This document shows, in pieces, positions 25,227 through 34,009 of a stretch of DNA of 64,000 bases. The DNA lies in NCBI GenBank assembly GCA_045576735.1, contig JAZNGZ010000095.1:1-64000 (forward strand), written 5' to 3'. Each line of letters opens with the position of its first letter. The first letter of the stretch is position 1. The notes beneath the pieces were generated by a model, which saw only the letters and a program-made list of their open reading frames with translations, was not told where the DNA came from and did not search any database. This stretch comes from RGIG4079 sp045576735 (GTDB taxonomy: Bacteria > Bacteroidota > Bacteroidia > Bacteroidales > Muribaculaceae). Position numbers and translations under genes: made by a program.

Positions 25227-25589
25227 TTACCTCACATATCCTAGCGCATTATAGGCTTTCATGAGATAGGACTGTGCACGATCGCGTGCATCACGGGCTT
25301 TGCTACGATAGGAATTGGCCTTATCAATAGCATTATTGGCCTTGCGTTGATAAGACTGTGCCGAAGAATAATTTTTGCGATTAGTATAGTACTCCGCTTC
25401 ACGCAAATAGCGTTTTGCCTCTTTGTCGTAATACTCCGCATTTTTCTCGTGACTTTGAGCCTGCTTGATATAGTATTCGGCATCACTTTGATATGATTGC
25501 GCTTGACGCAAATAATAGTCATTATCGGCCATTGCAACCATCACTAAACTCATAAATAATAGAGTTAAAAAACATCGTTTTGTCTTCAT
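25227..25589 (-). CDS. Small exported Ala-heptad coiled-coil protein
   Basis: 120 residues. A signal peptide of about 21 residues (ending VMVAMA) is followed by an almost wholly helical chain. Alanine occurs every seventh residue at 30, 37, 44, 51, 58 and 65, and, after a break of 12, at 77, 84, 91, 98 and 105. AEYY recurs at 37, 51 and 65. Such alanine spacing favours tight coiled coils, as in Braun's lipoprotein, but there is no lipobox and no C-terminal Lys anchor. I recognise no named family. It probably works as a periplasmic oligomeric helix. It sits 57 bp after serB in the same direction. Confidence 0.75.
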   Translation of the reverse strand: MKTKRCFLTLLFMSLVMVAMADNDYYLRQAQSYQSDAEYYIKQAQSHEKNAEYYDKEAKRYLREAEYYTNRKNYSSAQSYQRKANNAIDKANSYRSKARDARDRAQSYLMKAYNALGYVR

Positions 25590-25646
25590 AATATTATATT
25601 TAGTTATAAATAAAAGCTACATATCGCACCTATAATGGCACTATAT

Positions 25647-26870
25647 TTATGAGATAAAAGAATCTTTAAATCCGAGGAAATAAAGAATTCCGTCGAGCCC
25701 AATTGTCGAGAGAGATTGCTCGGCTGTTTCTTTCACCTTTGGTTTGGCATGGAATGCAATGCCAAGACCGGCAGTAGCAAGCATTGGGAGGTCGTTTGCA
25801 CCATCGCCAACTGCTATAGTTTGAGCGATATTCACATTTTCCACTTGTGCAATCAATCGCAATAGCTCAGCCTTACGTTTTCCATCGACAATGTCGCCAA
25901 CATATCGCCCGGTGAGTTTGCCATCAACGATTTCAAGTTCGTTGGCATATACATAGTCAAAGCCAAAGCGTTGTTTCAAGTAGTTACCAAAATAAGTAAA
26001 ACCACCCGAAAGTATTGCAGTCTTATAACCCACACGTTTCAACACCTCAATCAATCGGTCGAGACCTTCGGTTATAGGAAGATTTTCGGCAATATCCTTC
26101 ATCACACTCACATCAAGGCCTTTGAGCAATGCCACGCGCTCGGTAAACGACTCACAGAAGTCAATTTCGCCTCGCATAGCACGTTCGGTGATTTCTTTTA
26201 CCTTATCGCCCACTCCGGCACGAATAGCGAGTTCGTCAATCACCTCGGTTTCGATAAGAGTAGAATCCATATCAAAACAAATCAAGCGACGTGAGCGACG
26301 ATACATTGTATCTTCTTGCAACGAGATATCCACGCCTTCATTGGCCGACATCTCCATAAATTGCGACTGCATTTCAGCACGATCGCGAGGAGTGCCACGC
26401 ACCGAAAATTCCACACAAGCCTTTGACAACGGATTTTCTTTTTCCTCTAAAGGCATGCGACCTGTCAAACGGCGAATGCTATCGATATTGAGATTTTGGC
26501 GAGAAATTACCTCCGACACCAAAGCGATGTGACGCGAAGTCAATTCACGACCGAGAGTAGTGATAATCCAACGTTGTTTCCCTTGACGCCCTACCCAATC
26601 GGTATATTCCTCTACCGAAATGGGAGTGAAATGAATTTGGAAATTCATCTCCGAAGCTTTAAACAACAACTCCTTCATGATGTCGCCCGACACCGAGCTA
26701 TCGGTCTTAAACAAAATCCCCAACGAGAGATAATGATGAATATCGGCCTGCCCAATATCTAATATATCGGCATTATATTTAGCTAAAATACCGGTCAACG
26801 CAGTAGTCACCCCGGGACGGTCATACCCCGAGATATTAACCATTATAAGTTCAAGATTGTTGGCTTTCAT
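25647..26870 (-). CDS. serB: Phosphoserine phosphatase with ACT domains
   Basis: 407 residues. The N-terminal half carries two ACT-like regulatory regions (NISGYDRPGVTTALTGILAK; a second near ITTLGRELTSRH). The C-terminal half is a HAD phosphatase with the nucleophile motif FDMDSTLIETE and the late motif VGDGANDLPML. It removes phosphate from phosphoserine, the last step of serine synthesis; the ACT part may sense serine. It has a near-ideal promoter at 26921-26891. Confidence 0.94.
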   Translation of the reverse strand: MKANNLELIMVNISGYDRPGVTTALTGILAKYNADILDIGQADIHHYLSLGILFKTDSSVSGDIMKELLFKASEMNFQIHFTPISVEEYTDWVGRQGKQRWIITTLGRELTSRHIALVSEVISRQNLNIDSIRRLTGRMPLEEKENPLSKACVEFSVRGTPRDRAEMQSQFMEMSANEGVDISLQEDTMYRRSRRLICFDMDSTLIETEVIDELAIRAGVGDKVKEITERAMRGEIDFCESFTERVALLKGLDVSVMKDIAENLPITEGLDRLIEVLKRVGYKTAILSGGFTYFGNYLKQRFGFDYVYANELEIVDGKLTGRYVGDIVDGKRKAELLRLIAQVENVNIAQTIAVGDGANDLPMLATAGLGIAFHAKPKVKETAEQSLSTIGLDGILYFLGFKDSFIS

Positions 26871-26890
26871 ATCAATATGTATTTATTTCT

Positions 26891-26921
26891 CAAATTTACA
26901 AATAAATTACCAACCAACAAA
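26891..26921 (-). promoter_or_regulatory. Promoter of serB
   Basis: On the minus strand TTTG (26921-26918), a 19-bp spacer and TAAATTTG (26898-26891), 20 bp before the ATG at 26870. It directly follows the murQ terminator. Confidence 0.8.
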
Positions 26922-26936
26922 TTGAATTACAATAAA

Positions 26937-26969
26937 AAAGTGATGCATAACGAATTTATGCATCACTTT
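26937..26969 (-). terminator. Terminator of the peptidoglycan-salvage operon
   Basis: A perfect 14-bp stem (AAAGTGATGCATAA with TTATGCATCACTTT) with a 5-nt loop. On the minus strand the stem runs straight into TTTTTTATTG. It lies 24 bp after murQ, marking the end of the ten-gene operon. Confidence 0.9.
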
Positions 26970-26992
26970 GCTTAGATAGTTATATATCTTGA

Positions 26993-27814
26993 TTATGCTT
27001 GTTCGGCGCGGTAGGCGTCGCAGGCGCGTTTTACTTCGCCGTGGAGGAGGAGAAGGCGTTTTGCTTCTTCATATTCCAAACCAAGTTCTTCAACTACCAT
27101 GCGAGTGCCACGGTCAACAAGTTTTGCGTTAGAAAGTTGCATATTCACCATCTTGTTACCTTTCACGCGACCCATTTGAATCATAACGGCTGTAGTAATC
27201 ATGTTACAAATCATTTTTTGACCTGTACCCGATTTCATACGTGAGCTACCTGTAACATATTCAGGACCTACAATCATTTCGATAGCGATGTCGGCTGCTT
27301 GTGAGATAGGAGCATCAGGGTTAGAAGTGATTGCAGCTGTCAAGATGCCACGTTCGCGGCAAGCGTTGAGTGCACCAATCACATAAGGAGTAGTACCTGA
27401 AGCAGCGATACCGATAACGGTGTCTTTTTCGTTGATGTTGAATGCTTCAAGGTCTTTCCAACCTTGAGCAGTGTCATCTTCAGCATTTTCTACCGGGTTG
27501 CGGAGTGCGATGTCTCCACCGGCAATAAGACCGATAACCCAAGATGGATCCATACCGTATGTAGGAGGAATTTCAGATGCATCGAGCACGCCAAGACGTC
27601 CTGAAGTACCTGCACCCATATAGAAGATGCGACCACCTTTTTTCATGCGGCTAACGATACCTGTTACGAGTTTTTCGATTTGAGGAATAGCTTTTTCTAC
27701 TGCTAGAGCAACTTTTTTATCCTCATTGTTAATATCGGTGAGGAGTTCCAATACCGACTTCTTTTCCAAGTCATTGTAAAGTGAAGGTTGTTCACTGATT
27801 TTTACAAATGCCAT
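26993..27814 (-). CDS. murQ: N-acetylmuramic acid 6-phosphate etherase
   Basis: 273 residues with a SIS fold. TSGRLGVLDASEIPPTYG contains Glu81, matching the catalytic Glu of E. coli MurQ, and NPVENAEDD supplies the second conserved Glu (109). SRMKSGTGQKMICNMITT is also typical. It cuts the lactyl ether of MurNAc-6-P, giving GlcNAc-6-P and D-lactate, in the cytoplasm. It is the last gene of the operon, 62 bp after the kinase that would supply its substrate, and a FAD-linked dehydrogenase suited to D-lactate lies three genes upstream. Confidence 0.96.
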   Translation of the reverse strand: MAFVKISEQPSLYNDLEKKSVLELLTDINNEDKKVALAVEKAIPQIEKLVTGIVSRMKKGGRIFYMGAGTSGRLGVLDASEIPPTYGMDPSWVIGLIAGGDIALRNPVENAEDDTAQGWKDLEAFNINEKDTVIGIAASGTTPYVIGALNACRERGILTAAITSNPDAPISQAADIAIEMIVGPEYVTGSSRMKSGTGQKMICNMITTAVMIQMGRVKGNKMVNMQLSNAKLVDRGTRMVVEELGLEYEEAKRLLLLHGEVKRACDAYRAEQA

Positions 27815-27876
27815 TTTATCTAAATTTTTAATTATTAATTACTATTATAAATTATGCACTATAAATTATGCATTAA

Positions 27877-28713
27877 TTAAGCGTGGTAAGCGATGAGGCC
27901 TTCCATTGGAGCTTGAAGGATTTTACCAATTTTGCAGTCAACAGCATCGGCAGCTTCTTCAAGTACTTCACGATAGTAGTGAGCGATAGAACCAACGAAG
28001 TTGATGCTATAGTCTTTATAGTTATCGTAGTTAGCGATGTTGCGCACGAAGAATGCTTTGAATGCATTCAATACTAAGCGGTGAACAGCAGGCTCTTCGA
28101 TGTTTTGAATCAAGAATGGAGTGATTGATGCGAGGAAGCGGTTAGCAGGGTGTTCGCGATACACTTTTTGAATAATTTTCATACGATCTAGGTCGTATTG
28201 AGCGAGGAATTTTTCGCAAAGAGGTTCGGGAAGTTGTTTTTTCAACACGTCGCCAACGAGCAATTTACCGAGCACAGCACCACTACCTTCGTCACCGAGG
28301 ATATATCCGAGTGGAGACACATTGTCAACAATTTTTTCGCCATCATAGTAGCATGAGTTAGAACCTGTACCCAAGATACAAGCAATACCTGCTTCGTGAC
28401 CAAAGAGAGCACGAGCAGCAGCAAGAAGGTCGGTATAAACTTCGATTATAGGAGCAGGAACATGAGCAGCGATAGCACGACGCACATTGCCACACACATC
28501 ATCATTGATACAACCTGCACCATAGAAATAGATGCTTTCGAAAGTCATACCTTCAACTTCGGGTTTCAACTCGTTGCCCATACGCTCAGCCATTTCTTCT
28601 TCGGTGAGCATGATAGCGTTCATACCTGGAGTGAAGAACTCCTTAACTACTTTTCCATCTTCAACGGCACACCATTGAATTTTGGTAGAGCCACAATCTG
28701 CAATTAATTTCAT
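27877..28713 (-). CDS. murK: MurNAc/GlcNAc kinase, BadF/BcrA ATPase family
   Basis: 278 residues, ASKHA fold: phosphate-1 loop LIADCGSTKIQW, phosphate-2 loop CILGTGSNSCYYDG, and GDEGSGAVLG. In Tannerella forsythia the homologous gene sits beside murQ (the murTKQ operon) and its product phosphorylates MurNAc and GlcNAc. The same placement here (62 bp before murQ, 22 bp after a DUF5009 membrane protein) makes MurNAc-6-P formation the likely role. A paralogue lies at 43075-43908. Confidence 0.87.
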   Translation of the reverse strand: MKLIADCGSTKIQWCAVEDGKVVKEFFTPGMNAIMLTEEEMAERMGNELKPEVEGMTFESIYFYGAGCINDDVCGNVRRAIAAHVPAPIIEVYTDLLAAARALFGHEAGIACILGTGSNSCYYDGEKIVDNVSPLGYILGDEGSGAVLGKLLVGDVLKKQLPEPLCEKFLAQYDLDRMKIIQKVYREHPANRFLASITPFLIQNIEEPAVHRLVLNAFKAFFVRNIANYDNYKDYSINFVGSIAHYYREVLEEAADAVDCKIGKILQAPMEGLIAYHA

Positions 28714-28735
28714 GTTTTGTATTATTATTTTGTTA

Positions 28736-29926
28736 TTATATTTTTATATAGATTTTCTTCTTATAGAGGATATAACCTATCGACCAGCATAGAGCGATAA
28801 ATAAGAGTGCATAGACACACGATGCAAGAGTTTCGTCGCCAAGCATAGGCACCAAGAATTTGCTATATACATATCCCTTTATAGATAATTCAGCTGCTCC
28901 AAATTTAAATGAGCCGAAGATGATGCCTAACACACCACCAAGCACATACAAGAACAATGGATTAATACCAAATGCTTCGAAGAAACGACACCATTTTTTA
29001 TATCCTTTAATGTCAATAATCCATATTAACAATGCCAAGAATGTAGAAGCAAGGCCACATGTTACAACTGCATATGTAGGAGTCCAAAGTTTTTTGTTAA
29101 TAGGGATTGAATAATCAAATAGGAATCCAATAATCATCAATATAGCACCAATAATAAACAATCGATTGACGCGCATATTTATATCCTTTACTTCCATCAT
29201 TTTCATACCTGCCCAAAAGCCAATTAAGACATGAGCAATTGAGGGAATGGTACTTAACAGCCCTTCGGGATCAAATGCAAGTTTTACTCCATCAATAGTA
29301 TCTTTATACATGTGATCTACGCCTAAAATAGTTTGGTCGATAACTGCTACTATATTTTGATTTGAGAACTCAAGACCATATTCGTCTACTAACAAAATTA
29401 TGCCATATCCTACCAATAATGTTGCAACAGCCCATAAAATGTGTTTACAACGAAGCAACAATACAATAATAGATGCAGCCCCATAACAAAGGGCCAATCT
29501 AGGCATTACACCAAGAATACGGATCGTATCAAACGAATCAGCAGCTTCTAAAAAGGACTTACCACCGGCAATGCCATAACATAATTTACTAAACCATGCG
29601 ATACCGAGCCCAATAGCAAATATCACAATTGTACGTTTGATGATTTTGTATAATAACGACCCTGACATTTTAAACTCAAACTTACGCATTGAGATAAAAG
29701 TAGAGATACCCATTATAAACATAAAGAATGGGAAAATAAGGTCGGTAGGAGTTAAGCCGTTCCAAGGTGCATGACCAAGTGGACGATACATATAACTCCA
29801 TGAACCCGGGTTATTTACGAGAATCATACCTGCAATAGTGATACCGCGAAGGATATCAAGAGCAAGCATACGTTGACTTTGTTTCTTTAAAGGAGGAAGC
29901 TGTTGCTTCGTTGTTACTTCTGCCAT
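28736..29926 (-). CDS. DUF5009 polytopic membrane protein, possible MurT
   Basis: 396 residues with about ten membrane helices. After a basic N-terminus the block LDILRGITIAGMILVNNPGS and PTDLIFPFFMFIMGISTFIS is characteristic of DUF5009/heparan-alpha-glucosaminide acetyltransferase-like proteins. That family includes an acetyltransferase that acts on glucosamine across a membrane. In T. forsythia the gene next to murK and murQ is murT, the MurNAc inner-membrane transporter; by position this protein is a candidate for the same job. Whether it transports, acetylates or both is unresolved. Gaps to its neighbours are 9 and 22 bp. Confidence 0.8.
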   Translation of the reverse strand: MAEVTTKQQLPPLKKQSQRMLALDILRGITIAGMILVNNPGSWSYMYRPLGHAPWNGLTPTDLIFPFFMFIMGISTFISMRKFEFKMSGSLLYKIIKRTIVIFAIGLGIAWFSKLCYGIAGGKSFLEAADSFDTIRILGVMPRLALCYGAASIIVLLLRCKHILWAVATLLVGYGIILLVDEYGLEFSNQNIVAVIDQTILGVDHMYKDTIDGVKLAFDPEGLLSTIPSIAHVLIGFWAGMKMMEVKDINMRVNRLFIIGAILMIIGFLFDYSIPINKKLWTPTYAVVTCGLASTFLALLIWIIDIKGYKKWCRFFEAFGINPLFLYVLGGVLGIIFGSFKFGAAELSIKGYVYSKFLVPMLGDETLASCVYALLFIALCWSIGYILYKKKIYIKI

Positions 29927-29935
29927 CAGATAATA

Positions 29936-32734
29936 TTATTTTTTTGATTTAGTACAACTATCAACCAAGTAAGCGATTGATTTATATGGTATACCACTAT
30001 TTGTGGTCAAACCTATTTCACATGTGCGGCTATTAGAATAACCATGAGTAGCGCCCGATGCTTCGATTTGTGGACGAAGCTTACGCAAACCATATTTATT
30101 CAATTCAGGCATCATGAAACCTTTGTCGCCGGCAAATCCACAGCAACCTATTTCGGTAGGAATCACCACGTTGCGAGAACACATGCGAGCGAGGGCGATG
30201 ATTTTATCGGCAAGTCCCATGCGTCGCAATGAACAAGTAACGTGAACAGCGATTGTTTCGTCGGTTTGTGTAAACTCAAGATTAGGAGCAAGGAATTCGT
30301 AAATAAATTCGGCAGGCTCGTATAAGTGCATTGAAGTGATGTGGTCGCGCATGCGGTGTAGACATGGACTTTGGTCACAAAGCACAGGATATTTGCCATT
30401 TTCCGATGCTTCGAGCAATGCTTTTTCGAGCTCGGCAGTCTTGCGATCGGCAATATCAGGCATACCTTTACTTTCCCAAATCATACCACAACAAAGTTTC
30501 TTCATGTTTTTAGGGAAGATAACTTCATATCCGGCCTTATTACATAGTGCGATAATAGTGTCGACCAATGTTTCCACTTTTTTGCCTTTTTCGCGCGATT
30601 GACCCAATGTTTGATTAATACAACTTGGGAAATACACCACTTTGCGGTCGCTTGCTTGTGCGGCGACTTTAGGTGAATAGAATGCGCCGGGGAGTGAAGG
30701 AGTCCATAATGGCACACCCACTTTGTGCAAGGCACCACCAATAGCATTCACACCACCATCGCCAAGGATTTTACCTGCAAAGTTGGCCATTGAAAGCACG
30801 GGACGGAACACTCCGGTGATATTGTGGAGATTTTTAGCCGCAAAATCACCAATCTTATATCCCATACTACCTTTTGGCAATGATGCTTGACGCAAGTCGT
30901 GAATCATTTCGCCGGTGTTGTTATCCATCGGACATGACATGCTACACAAACCATCGCCTGCACATGTGGCGTTACCATAAGTTTCGAATTGTTTTTCAAG
31001 ACGAGCCAAACGAGCAGTGTCTTCGCCTGTTGTTCTCAATCGTGTAATCTCACGTTGAGCTACAATGCGTTGGCGAGCTGAGAGCGAGCCTGAATAGCCA
31101 CATGACACACAATTCACCTCACAGAATCCGCATTCGATACATTTATCAACATGAGGATTGGTCAATGGCATTGGTTTCAAGCCTTTGATATAACATTCGG
31201 GGTCGTCATTGAAAATCACACCGGGGTTAAGTATATTTTGTGGGTCAAAAAGTTCTTTGACGCGTTTCATCATCGTCCAAGCCTTTGTGCCCCATTCTTT
31301 TTCTACGAAAGGAGCCATGTTGCGACCTGTACCATGTTCGGCTTTCAATGAGCCGTCATAGCGATCAACAACAAGTCGTTCGACAGCCAACATCAACTCT
31401 TTGTAGCGATCAATTTCTTCTTGAGAGTCGAATGACTGTGATATAATAAAGTGATAGTTTCCTTCAAGTGCGTGACCATAGATACATGCATCGTTGTAGC
31501 CATTATCTTGAAGTAATTGTTGTAATTCCACAGTAGCCTTTGGAAGGTCCTCGATGTGGAACGCCACGTCCTCAATCAACACAGTTGAGCCAAGAGGACG
31601 AGTACCGCCAACCGATGGGAAGATACCGGAACGTATTTTCCAATATTCAGAGTATTCTTCGGGTTTGTCGGTGAAGTAAGCCGGTTTGAATAGATTAAAC
31701 GGCTTGAGAATTTCGAGAATTTCGTTGATATTTTTTTGCAACTCTTCGGGAGTGTCGGCCTTAGTTTCGGTGAGCACTGCAGTGAGTCCTTCGCCTGTTG
31801 GGTCGTTTACTGCCGAGAGTGATTTTTTGTCGAGAAGTTCGGCTCCGAATACGGGACCTTTCTTCATAGCCACCACAGCTTTACAAGCTTCTTCCAAGTC
31901 GCTGAAATAAAGCATTGCACTTGCTGAATGTGGATAGAGATGAGCTGTGTTAACAGTGATTTCCGACATGAATGCCAATGTACCTTCCGAGCCGACGATG
32001 CTATGAGCAATAATATCGAATGGGTCGCGGAATGTTACGAATGGCAATAGGTTTAACCCTGTAACGTTTTTAATGCTATATTTATAAAGTATGCGTTTCT
32101 TTAATTCTTCATCGGCACAAATTTCATCACGCAACTTCATTATACCCTCAATAAATTGAGGTTTGTTCATCGCAAAAAGTTTGCGAGAACGGTCATCGCC
32201 GGTGTCAAGCACAGTACCATCGGCAAATACCAAACGTACTGATTTCAAAATCTTGTCACTATTGGCGTGAGTGCCGCAGTTCATACCCGAAGCATTGTTT
32301 ACCACAATACCACCCACCATAGCCGAGTTTTTAGAGGCGGGGTCGGGAGAGAACATACGACCATAGGGTTTTAGGTAGTCATTTACACGACTACCTATAA
32401 TCCCAGGTTGTAGTTTTATTGTTTCGGCACCGGGGCCTATTTCATAGCCTTCCCAGTGTTTTCCGGCTACAATCAAAATTGAGTCACTAATGGCTTGCCC
32501 CGAAAGGCTTGTCCCTGCCGCACGGAATGTAACAGGCAAATTATGTCTAGAAGCAATCGAAAGCAGTTTCGACACCTCTTCTTCATTATTTGAACGAATC
32601 ACAATTTGAGGTATCATACGATAAAAACCGGCATCGGTACCCCATGCGAGGAGACGAAGATCATCGGTATAAATACGATCTTTTGATACTATACCTTTTA
32701 TGTCTTTTAAAAACTCTTTATAAGCAAGTTCCAT
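29936..32734 (-). CDS. FAD/4Fe-4S D-2-hydroxyacid (D-lactate) dehydrogenase
   Basis: 932 residues, a GlcD-GlcF-like fusion. The FAD-binding domain (about 35-215) includes FRAAGTSLSGQA and DPASKNSAMVGGIVVNNASG; a FAD-oxidase C-terminal domain follows to about 530. Then come two Cys clusters (CIECGFCEVNC and CAGDGLCSMSCP) and two CCG-type domains (LCCGMIWESKG and GCCGFAGDKGF). Such enzymes oxidise D-lactate, D-2-hydroxyglutarate or glycolate and pass electrons to quinone. Because MurQ, in the same operon, releases D-lactate, D-lactate is the best guess. Other 2-hydroxyacids remain possible. Confidence 0.9.
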   Translation of the reverse strand: MELAYKEFLKDIKGIVSKDRIYTDDLRLLAWGTDAGFYRMIPQIVIRSNNEEEVSKLLSIASRHNLPVTFRAAGTSLSGQAISDSILIVAGKHWEGYEIGPGAETIKLQPGIIGSRVNDYLKPYGRMFSPDPASKNSAMVGGIVVNNASGMNCGTHANSDKILKSVRLVFADGTVLDTGDDRSRKLFAMNKPQFIEGIMKLRDEICADEELKKRILYKYSIKNVTGLNLLPFVTFRDPFDIIAHSIVGSEGTLAFMSEITVNTAHLYPHSASAMLYFSDLEEACKAVVAMKKGPVFGAELLDKKSLSAVNDPTGEGLTAVLTETKADTPEELQKNINEILEILKPFNLFKPAYFTDKPEEYSEYWKIRSGIFPSVGGTRPLGSTVLIEDVAFHIEDLPKATVELQQLLQDNGYNDACIYGHALEGNYHFIISQSFDSQEEIDRYKELMLAVERLVVDRYDGSLKAEHGTGRNMAPFVEKEWGTKAWTMMKRVKELFDPQNILNPGVIFNDDPECYIKGLKPMPLTNPHVDKCIECGFCEVNCVSCGYSGSLSARQRIVAQREITRLRTTGEDTARLARLEKQFETYGNATCAGDGLCSMSCPMDNNTGEMIHDLRQASLPKGSMGYKIGDFAAKNLHNITGVFRPVLSMANFAGKILGDGGVNAIGGALHKVGVPLWTPSLPGAFYSPKVAAQASDRKVVYFPSCINQTLGQSREKGKKVETLVDTIIALCNKAGYEVIFPKNMKKLCCGMIWESKGMPDIADRKTAELEKALLEASENGKYPVLCDQSPCLHRMRDHITSMHLYEPAEFIYEFLAPNLEFTQTDETIAVHVTCSLRRMGLADKIIALARMCSRNVVIPTEIGCCGFAGDKGFMMPELNKYGLRKLRPQIEASGATHGYSNSRTCEIGLTTNSGIPYKSIAYLVDSCTKSKK

Positions 32735-32756
32735 AAGTGATTTAAATTATGTCTTT

Positions 32757-34007
32757 TTAATTGTAGAGATAATATTTAGCCGATTTGGCCTTAAATGCTT
32801 CAACATCTTTGTTCCAATAGTCAATGATGTCGGCAACTTTGTAATTCTTTGAGAATTTGATGCGAATTTGGTCGGTACCACACACTTTGTCAAACATGTT
32901 CCAACGGTTGCCCAATGTGCCTTGACCATCTTCGTCGAGGAGGCGTTTGTCGGGGTACATTTCGGCCAAAATTTCCATTGCATGGAATTGAACCATAGTC
33001 AATTCACAATCAAGCACATCGGTTACATAAAGTTGTACACCTTGAAGGTTTTCACCTTTACCCACGCTATAATAAGGTTTGATATGAATTGGACGGAAGT
33101 CGATACCTTTAAGATTCAATGCGTTCAATCGTTTGCAGAATTCGTTTGCATCAATCCATGAAGCACAAATCAATTGGAATGGCATAGTGTAGCCTACACC
33201 AATCGAAACGAAATACAATTCACCGATAATACCTGTTGTGGGGTAATAAATAGCCGATTGTGGATAGGGTTGATGTGGTGAAGGAAGAATCCAAGGCATG
33301 CCTGTTTGGTCAAATGTCATATAACGATGCCAGCCTTGCATAGGCACAACTGTCAATTTGGTTTTCTTTCCATCTTTCAACATACCATCATTGAGCATTA
33401 AAGCAAGCTCACCGGGAGTCAAACCATAGAGATATGGTATTTCGAATTGGCTCACCAATGAGTAGAATCCTTCTTCAACAAGGTTACCTTCAACCTTCAA
33501 TCCTGAAAGAGGATTGGGACGGTCGAGCACCATAAATTCTTTGCCATTTTCGGCACACGCTTCCATACACAATCCCATTGTGCTGATGAATGTGAACGAA
33601 CGGCATCCGTTGTCTTGAATGTCATAAACAAGCACATCAACATCTTTAAGCATTTCGGCCGATGGTTTCTTGTTTTTGCCATACAAAGAATATACTGTAA
33701 CACCTGTTGCAGCATCGGTGTAAGTATCAACCTTTTCACCCGCAGGTATGTCGCCACGCACACCATGTTCGGGGCTGTAAAGAGCTTTAAGCTCTACACC
33801 GGGAGCATTGGCGAGAATGTCGATTGTTGACACAAGATTGTTGTCAACACCGCTGGGATTGGTAATCAAACCCACACGTTTGCCTTTCAACTGCTCAAAA
33901 CCACCATCTCGAAGTGTTTCAACCCCGGGTTTTACTTGAGCAGAAGCTGCCATTGCCACAAAAGCGACAATGGCAAGCATTGAGATTTTCTTAAACACTG
34001 ATTTCAT
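32757..34007 (-). CDS. namZ: Exo-beta-N-acetylmuramidase NamZ (DUF1343, GH171)
   Basis: 416 residues with a signal peptide (LAIVAFVAMAASAQ), so periplasmic or exported. Family hallmarks are KGKRVGLITNPSGVD, ALYSPEHGVRG (with conserved Glu80-His81) and DVLVYDIQDNGCRSFTFIST. DUF1343 proteins were shown in Bacillus subtilis and Tannerella to release MurNAc from the non-reducing end of peptidoglycan fragments. It starts 22 bp before the dehydrogenase gene and 2 bp after ampG, so it is firmly in the operon. It would feed free MurNAc to the inner-membrane importer and kinase. Confidence 0.9.
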   Translation of the reverse strand: MKSVFKKISMLAIVAFVAMAASAQVKPGVETLRDGGFEQLKGKRVGLITNPSGVDNNLVSTIDILANAPGVELKALYSPEHGVRGDIPAGEKVDTYTDAATGVTVYSLYGKNKKPSAEMLKDVDVLVYDIQDNGCRSFTFISTMGLCMEACAENGKEFMVLDRPNPLSGLKVEGNLVEEGFYSLVSQFEIPYLYGLTPGELALMLNDGMLKDGKKTKLTVVPMQGWHRYMTFDQTGMPWILPSPHQPYPQSAIYYPTTGIIGELYFVSIGVGYTMPFQLICASWIDANEFCKRLNALNLKGIDFRPIHIKPYYSVGKGENLQGVQLYVTDVLDCELTMVQFHAMEILAEMYPDKRLLDEDGQGTLGNRWNMFDKVCGTDQIRIKFSKNYKVADIIDYWNKDVEAFKAKSAKYYLYN

Positions 34008-34009
34008 GT

